Part shown: positions 60,183 to 64,000 of the stretch, piece by piece | How positions within the stretch are numbered: the first letter of the stretch is position 1 | How the letters are laid out: each line of letters begins with the position of its first letter | Assembly: GCF_047263945.1 (NCBI RefSeq) | Contig: NZ_JBLAVB010000002.1 | Location: 629,481-693,480, forward strand | Length of the DNA stretch: 64,000 nt | Direction of reading: 5' to 3' | Origin: Rhodospirillum sp047263945 | Lineage (GTDB): Bacteria; Pseudomonadota; Alphaproteobacteria; Rhodospirillales; Rhodospirillaceae | The notes under the pieces: model-generated | Seen by the model: only the letters and a program-made list of their open reading frames with translations | Database searches by the model: none | What the model was told of the DNA's origin: nothing | Translations under genes and position numbers: made by a program

Positions 60183-61211
60183 ATGACCATGCGTATCACC
60201 TTCGTCACCGATGCTTGGTATCCCCAGCCCAATGGGGTGGTCCGGGTGCTGGACAGTCTGCGGAGCCGTCTCGAGGGCCTTGGTCACCGGGTCCAGGTGA
60301 TCGAGCCCGGAGCCTTCACCTGCATGCCCTGTCCGACCTATCCGGAGATTCCCTTGGCGGTTCTGCCGGGCCGCAAGCTGCGGAAGATGGTGGACGATTT
60401 CGCGCCGGACGCCGTTCATATTGCAACGGAAGGCCCCTTGGGTCGGGCGGCCCGCTCCCTGTGTCTCAAGCGGGGGTGGCCCTTTACCACGGCCTACCAC
60501 ACCAAGTTTCCCGAATATATCCAGGCCCGCACGCCTCTTCCCCTGGATTGGCTCTACGGGGTGATGAGGCGCTTCCACGGCCCGTCGTCGGCGGTGCTCT
60601 GCCCCTCTCCCTCGGTTCATCGGGAGTTGACGGCCCGGGGGTTCCAGAACGCCCGGGAATGGAGCCATGGCGTCGATACCCAGGTGTTCCGCCCCCAAGG
60701 CAAGGACGTCCTGGATTTGCCCCGACCGATCTTCCTTTATGTCGGGCGGGTGACCGTGGAGAAGAACCTGAGCGCCTTTCTGGACCTGGACCTTCCCGGA
60801 TCGAAAATGGTGGTGGGCAGTGGTCCCCAGCGGGACGCCTTGATGAAACGCTATCCCAAGGCCCATTTTCGCATCGCCAATGGGGATGGGGAGCTATCCC
60901 GCCTGTTTGCCGCCGGGGATTGTTTCGTCTTTCCCAGCCTGACCGACACCTTCGGGCTGGTCATGCTCGAGGCCCTGGCCTCTGGCGTGCCAGTGGCGGC
61001 CTTTCCCGTAACGGGGCCCAGCGATGTCATCGGGACCTCCGGCGTTGGTGTGCTCGAAGCGGATCTGCGGGCGGCGGCGCTCAAAGCGCTCGAAATCGAC
61101 CCGACGCTCTGCCGGGCGCATGCCGAAAAATTCTCCTGGGATCAGGTCACCGAGGAATTCCTTGGTTTCCTCGCCCCTCTGTCGGGCCAGAGCCAGGTTC
61201 GGGTGGGGTAA
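60183..61211 (+). CDS. GT4-family glycosyltransferase
   Basis: Two Rossmann-like domains: ITFVTDAWYPQPNGVVRVLD at the N-terminus, then FVGRV-like IFLYVGRVTVEKNLSAFLDL, and the donor-site FVFPSLTDTFGLVMLEALAS with the E-x7-E motif. YHTKFPEYIQARTPLPLDW resembles enzymes that add mannose or glucuronosyl/glucosyl units to diacylglycerol or phosphatidylinositol. The acceptor is inference only. 342 residues. ATG 60183 is used, with ATG 60189 also possible. It is divergent from the DacB-like gene. Confidence 0.88.
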   Translation: MTMRITFVTDAWYPQPNGVVRVLDSLRSRLEGLGHRVQVIEPGAFTCMPCPTYPEIPLAVLPGRKLRKMVDDFAPDAVHIATEGPLGRAARSLCLKRGWPFTTAYHTKFPEYIQARTPLPLDWLYGVMRRFHGPSSAVLCPSPSVHRELTARGFQNAREWSHGVDTQVFRPQGKDVLDLPRPIFLYVGRVTVEKNLSAFLDLDLPGSKMVVGSGPQRDALMKRYPKAHFRIANGDGELSRLFAAGDCFVFPSLTDTFGLVMLEALASGVPVAAFPVTGPSDVIGTSGVGVLEADLRAAALKALEIDPTLCRAHAEKFSWDQVTEEFLGFLAPLSGQSQVRVG

Positions 61212-61326
61212 ACGTCTTCCTTGCGTCCGTCGGATCCAATTGGATCCAATTTACCCTTTCGGGCGCGGGTTACGCCTCCTAAATGGAATGACATATAAAT
61301 TTGTCACTCCACGAAAAGGATATGTC

Positions 61327-62814
61327 ATGCCCGATGGAACCGCCGTTCTGGCCAAGCTTGAACTCCCGCGTGCTGCGGGGCTTCTGAAAGACAAGGCCTA
61401 TGTGGATGGGGCTTGGGTTGGGTCGGATTCAGGCGCCGAGTTCGCCGTGACCGATCCGGCCAGCGGTCAGGAGATCGGTCGGGTGCCCGACATGGGCGCC
61501 GACGAAACCCGCCGAGCCATCGAGGCCGCTAATGACGCTTGGCCCGTCTGGCGGGCCAAGACGGCCAAGGAACGGGCCAATATCCTGCGGACTTGGTTTA
61601 CCCTCTGCATGGAGAACCAGGAGGCTCTGGCCATCCTGATGAGCGCCGAACAGGGCAAGCCCTTGGCCGAGGCCCGGGGCGAGGTGGCTTACGGGTCCTC
61701 CTTCATCGAATGGTTCGCCGAGGAAGGGAAGCGGATTTATGGCGAGGTCATTCCCAGCCATGGCGCCGATAAGCGTATCGTCACCCTTCGCCAGCCCATT
61801 GGTGTGGTGGCGGCGATCACCCCCTGGAACTTCCCCAACGCGATGATCACCCGCAAGGCTGCTCCGGCGCTGGCTGCGGGCTGTCCCATCATCATCAAAC
61901 CTGCGGAGGACACGCCGCTTTCCGCTTTGGCTTTGGCCGAGCTGGCCGATCGGGCGGGGCTGCCGAAGGGGATTTTCAACGTCGTCACCACGCGGGAGTC
62001 CAAGGTGGTGGGGGGTGAGATGACGGCGAACCCCATCGTGCGGAAACTCTCCTTCACGGGCTCGACTCCCGTCGGCAAACTGCTGATGGGTCAATGCGCC
62101 GATACGGTGAAGAAGGTGGCCTTGGAACTGGGCGGGAATGCGCCCTTCCTTGTGTTCGACGATGCCGACCTGGATGCCGCCGTGGCTGGGGCCATCGCGT
62201 CGAAGTATCGGAACGCGGGGCAGACCTGCGTTTGCGCCAACCGGTTGATGGTTCAGGATGGCGTCTATGACGCTTTCGCCAAGAAGCTGGCCGAGGCTGT
62301 TTCCAAAATGGCCGTTGGCCCGGCCCTGGAAGGGGAAAGCCAGCAGGGACCGTTGATCAATGCGGCCGCCCTTGAGAAGGTGGATGGGCTGGTTCAGGAC
62401 GCTCTCTCCAAGGGCGCGAAGGTTGTCCTCGGCGGCAAGCCCCACGCGCTGGGGGGGACGTTCTTCGAGCCGACGATCCTCACCGATGTCACCGGCGAGA
62501 TGCGCATGTTCAACGAAGAGATTTTCGGCCCCGTCGCGCCCCTGTACCGGTTCAAGACCGAGGACGAAGCGGTTGCCATGGCCAATGATACGCCCTTTGG
62601 GCTGGCGGCCTACTTCTATTCCCGGGACATCGGTCGGGTCTGGCGGGTGGCCGAAGGGCTGGAATACGGCATTGTCGGCATTAACGAAGGCATCATTTCC
62701 ACGGAAGTGGCGCCCTTTGGCGGCGTGAAGGAATCGGGTATTGGGCGGGAAGGATCCCGCCATGGAATCGAAGAGTTCACGGAGATCAAATACCTCTGCA
62801 TGGGCGGTCTGTAA
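61327..62814 (+). CDS. gabD: NAD(P)-dependent succinate-semialdehyde dehydrogenase
   Basis: Aldehyde dehydrogenase superfamily. Motifs: VAAITPWNFPNAMITRKAAP, KPAEDTPLSALALAEL, FTGSTPVGKLLM, the catalytic Glu in VALELGGNAPFLVFDDADLD, and the catalytic Cys in NAGQTCVCANR (TCVCANR is a GabD signature). The C-terminal GGVKESGIGREGSRHGIEEF is also typical. 495 residues. ATG 61327 has AAGGAT seven bases upstream. No gabT is nearby. It turns succinate semialdehyde into succinate. Confidence 0.93.
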   Translation: MPDGTAVLAKLELPRAAGLLKDKAYVDGAWVGSDSGAEFAVTDPASGQEIGRVPDMGADETRRAIEAANDAWPVWRAKTAKERANILRTWFTLCMENQEALAILMSAEQGKPLAEARGEVAYGSSFIEWFAEEGKRIYGEVIPSHGADKRIVTLRQPIGVVAAITPWNFPNAMITRKAAPALAAGCPIIIKPAEDTPLSALALAELADRAGLPKGIFNVVTTRESKVVGGEMTANPIVRKLSFTGSTPVGKLLMGQCADTVKKVALELGGNAPFLVFDDADLDAAVAGAIASKYRNAGQTCVCANRLMVQDGVYDAFAKKLAEAVSKMAVGPALEGESQQGPLINAAALEKVDGLVQDALSKGAKVVLGGKPHALGGTFFEPTILTDVTGEMRMFNEEIFGPVAPLYRFKTEDEAVAMANDTPFGLAAYFYSRDIGRVWRVAEGLEYGIVGINEGIISTEVAPFGGVKESGIGREGSRHGIEEFTEIKYLCMGGL

Positions 62815-62968
62815 GAGCGTTGGAGGCCCCGGGGCGCGATCGGCGATTGACGGACGCGGGCCGGGGTGTTTCCCTCTTCCTCTTGTGGACATTCCCAGGT
62901 GTCCTCCCGGGGGTGTCTTCTACTTGTCCCCCGGGGGGCGTCTTCCTTTGTGCAAATGGGGCAGGCGC

Positions 62969-63583
62969 ATGACCAAGACAGAGAACAGGCTAGGTGCCGC
63001 AATGCCAATCGGTCCTGCGGACACCCTCCCCCAGATCGGTGCAGCGGCTCTGTTGCAAGGCAAGGGTGCGCCTGGAGACGGCGAGGCGGGGGCCCTGCTG
63101 GAAGCCTTTGCGGCGCGGCGCCGGGCAGAGGGTTGGGCTGTGGCAGGCCTCGTCCAACGGCGGGATTCTGGAAACGGGCTCTGCCATCTGGTGGACTTGG
63201 AGGGTGGCCAAACCTATCCGATCACCCAAGAGCTGGGCAGCGGCTCGGAGTCCTGTGTCGTTGATCCTCATGGGGTGGCAGCCGCGTCCGTTGTCCTGCG
63301 GCGCGCGGTGGACGTCTCCGCCGATATTCTCGTGATCAACAAGTTTGGGCGCCTGGAAAGCGAGGGGGAGGGCTTGGTCGACGAAACCCTGGCCGCTATG
63401 GCTGCGGGGTTGATTGTTCTGACCACGGTTCACGAAAATTACCGCGAGTCCTTTTTGGAGCGTACGGGTGGTTTGGCCAGCCTGCTCCCCTGCACGTCGG
63501 ATGCGTTGGAGGCTTGGTGGTCGTCCTTGCGGGTTGACGGGGCGGGACAGGAGGACAGCGGAACCGTTGGGCCGAGGGATTAA
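62969..63583 (+). CDS. DUF2478 domain protein
   Basis: A 204-residue soluble protein. The DUF2478 core is visible: GWAVAGLVQRRDSGNGLCHL, VDLEGGQTYPITQELGSGSE, SCVVDPHGVAAASVVLRRA, then the hallmark DILVINKFGRLESEGEGL. It ends in LVLTTV-like GLIVLTTVHENYRES. The family looks like a modified P-loop NTPase and often sits near molybdenum or metal-cofactor genes, but none are here and the reaction is unknown. A family A repeat starts five bases after its stop. Confidence 0.82.
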   Translation: MTKTENRLGAAMPIGPADTLPQIGAAALLQGKGAPGDGEAGALLEAFAARRRAEGWAVAGLVQRRDSGNGLCHLVDLEGGQTYPITQELGSGSESCVVDPHGVAAASVVLRRAVDVSADILVINKFGRLESEGEGLVDETLAAMAAGLIVLTTVHENYRESFLERTGGLASLLPCTSDALEAWWSSLRVDGAGQEDSGTVGPRD

Positions 63584-63587
63584 ACTC

Positions 63588-63750
63588 ACGGTACACGACA
63601 GTCAGTCCTTTTCAGTCACGGGGCTTTGCCCCGTCCCCCACTGGGGCCGTGAGGCCCAGACCCCGGGCTAAAAAAAGGGGGGGTTGGGGGCATCGCCCCT
63701 GAATGGGCTTGGGCACTCGCCCAAAAAAACCGAAACACTGTCGTGTATTG
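63588..63750 (+). repeat. Family A repeat element, copy A8 (complete)
   Basis: Left end ACGGTACACGACAG, right end CTGTCGTGTATTG. It contains CACGGGGCTTTGCCCCGTCC, CCCACTGGGGCCGTGAGGCC, CCCGGGCTAAAAAAAGGGGG and GGGCACTCGCCC. It is the fullest copy in the window and can serve as reference. Confidence 0.88.
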
Positions 63751-63820
63751 CGAATTGAACCCGTCGAACGGTACCCCTCTCCGGTTTCCGGTAAATTTGG
63801 AGGGATTTTATCTTTTCCGA

Positions 63821-63847
63821 TTGACGGGGTGGGTTTGGGTCTATAGA
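63821..63847 (+). promoter_or_regulatory. Promoter-like site facing out of the window, possibly of an rRNA operon
   Basis: TTGACG at 63821, a 15-base G/T-rich spacer and TATAGA at 63842, followed by CCCGCTCTCCCGACGGAGCGG. The layout recalls alphaproteobacterial rRNA operon leaders, but the 15-base spacer is short. No mature RNA begins before 64000, and no ORF fills the last 400 bases. Confidence 0.4.
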
Positions 63848-64000
63848 ACCCGCTCTCCCGACGGAGCGGTTGCTTTGTTGGGGCCGGGTTTTCTCCCTGG
63901 CTGGTTTTGTTTAATTCCTTGAATTGGCATTATTTTCGGATGTGCCACCGCTTCCTTCGGGGACCGGAAGAGGGGTTGGGCGGGACGGAAAAAAGGGAGT

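Noticed and set aside
60026..61282. 418-codon plus-strand frame over the glycosyltransferase gene
   Set aside because: The GT4 motifs are in another frame; this one is Gly/Arg/Ser-rich shadow.

Overview
The window is GC-rich chromosomal DNA from an alphaproteobacterium, most likely of the Rhodospirillales. The reasons are the split F0/F1 ATP synthase layout (atpI-B-E-F'-F with no F1 genes beside it), the blocks chorismate mutase-hisC-tyrA, thrB-rnhA and SUV3-like helicase-S4 protein, the DUF2125, DUF4112, DUF721 and DUF2478 proteins, and a two-gene glycine decarboxylase. Nearly all genes are core metabolism or housekeeping. I see no prophage, insertion sequence, CRISPR array, tRNA or rRNA gene.

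Layout. 1-4.1 kb: the start of an RlmI-like methyltransferase gene, divergent from ccoNOQP (cbb3 oxidase), which lies behind an FNR/FixK-type promoter. 4.1-7.3 kb: repeats, then a DUF898 protein and an M48 peptidase. 7.3-11 kb (minus): a globin-MCP-PilZ sensor, a glutathione transferase and glyoxalase II. 11.4-16.4 kb: a methyltransferase, two small unknown proteins and the chorismate mutase-hisC-tyrA operon. 16.4-25.2 kb: DUF2125, ChaC, class II ribonucleotide reductase, a PlsC-like acyltransferase, a YdcF-like protein and ftsEX. 25.3-32.7 kb: zinc-ribbon membrane protein, mutY, DUF721 protein, DsbA-like protein and smc. 32.8-35.8 kb: the F0 operon with a clear sigma-70 promoter and a terminator. 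35.8-38 kb: repeats, an XRE regulator and an FmdB protein. 38-45.5 kb: rnhA-thrB, a lipoprotein and a glycine-riboswitch-controlled gcvT-H-PA-PB operon. 45.7-55.6 kb: a frameshifted chemoreceptor, DUF938, TerB, fdxA, carD, DUF4112, an S4 protein, the SUV3-like helicase and hpf. 56.2-63.6 kb: htpG, a DacB-like peptidase, a GT4 glycosyltransferase, succinate-semialdehyde dehydrogenase and a DUF2478 protein. The last 200 bases hold a strong promoter-like site facing out of the window.

The most unusual content is intergenic. Family A has about 110-220 bp copies ending in ACGGTACACGACAG-type inverted repeats; eight copies are present, mostly between convergent genes. Family B is a 138 bp element with a hairpin at each end, four copies. 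Two A...small ORF...B arrangements and two direct A/B fusions occur. A separate set of short palindromic modules (called W, X, Y and Z here) occurs singly, in tandem and in mosaics. No new multi-gene system is evident.

All calls come from reading the sequence. Family names rest on recognised motifs, not on database searches. Start codons were chosen from ribosome binding sites and family length where possible.
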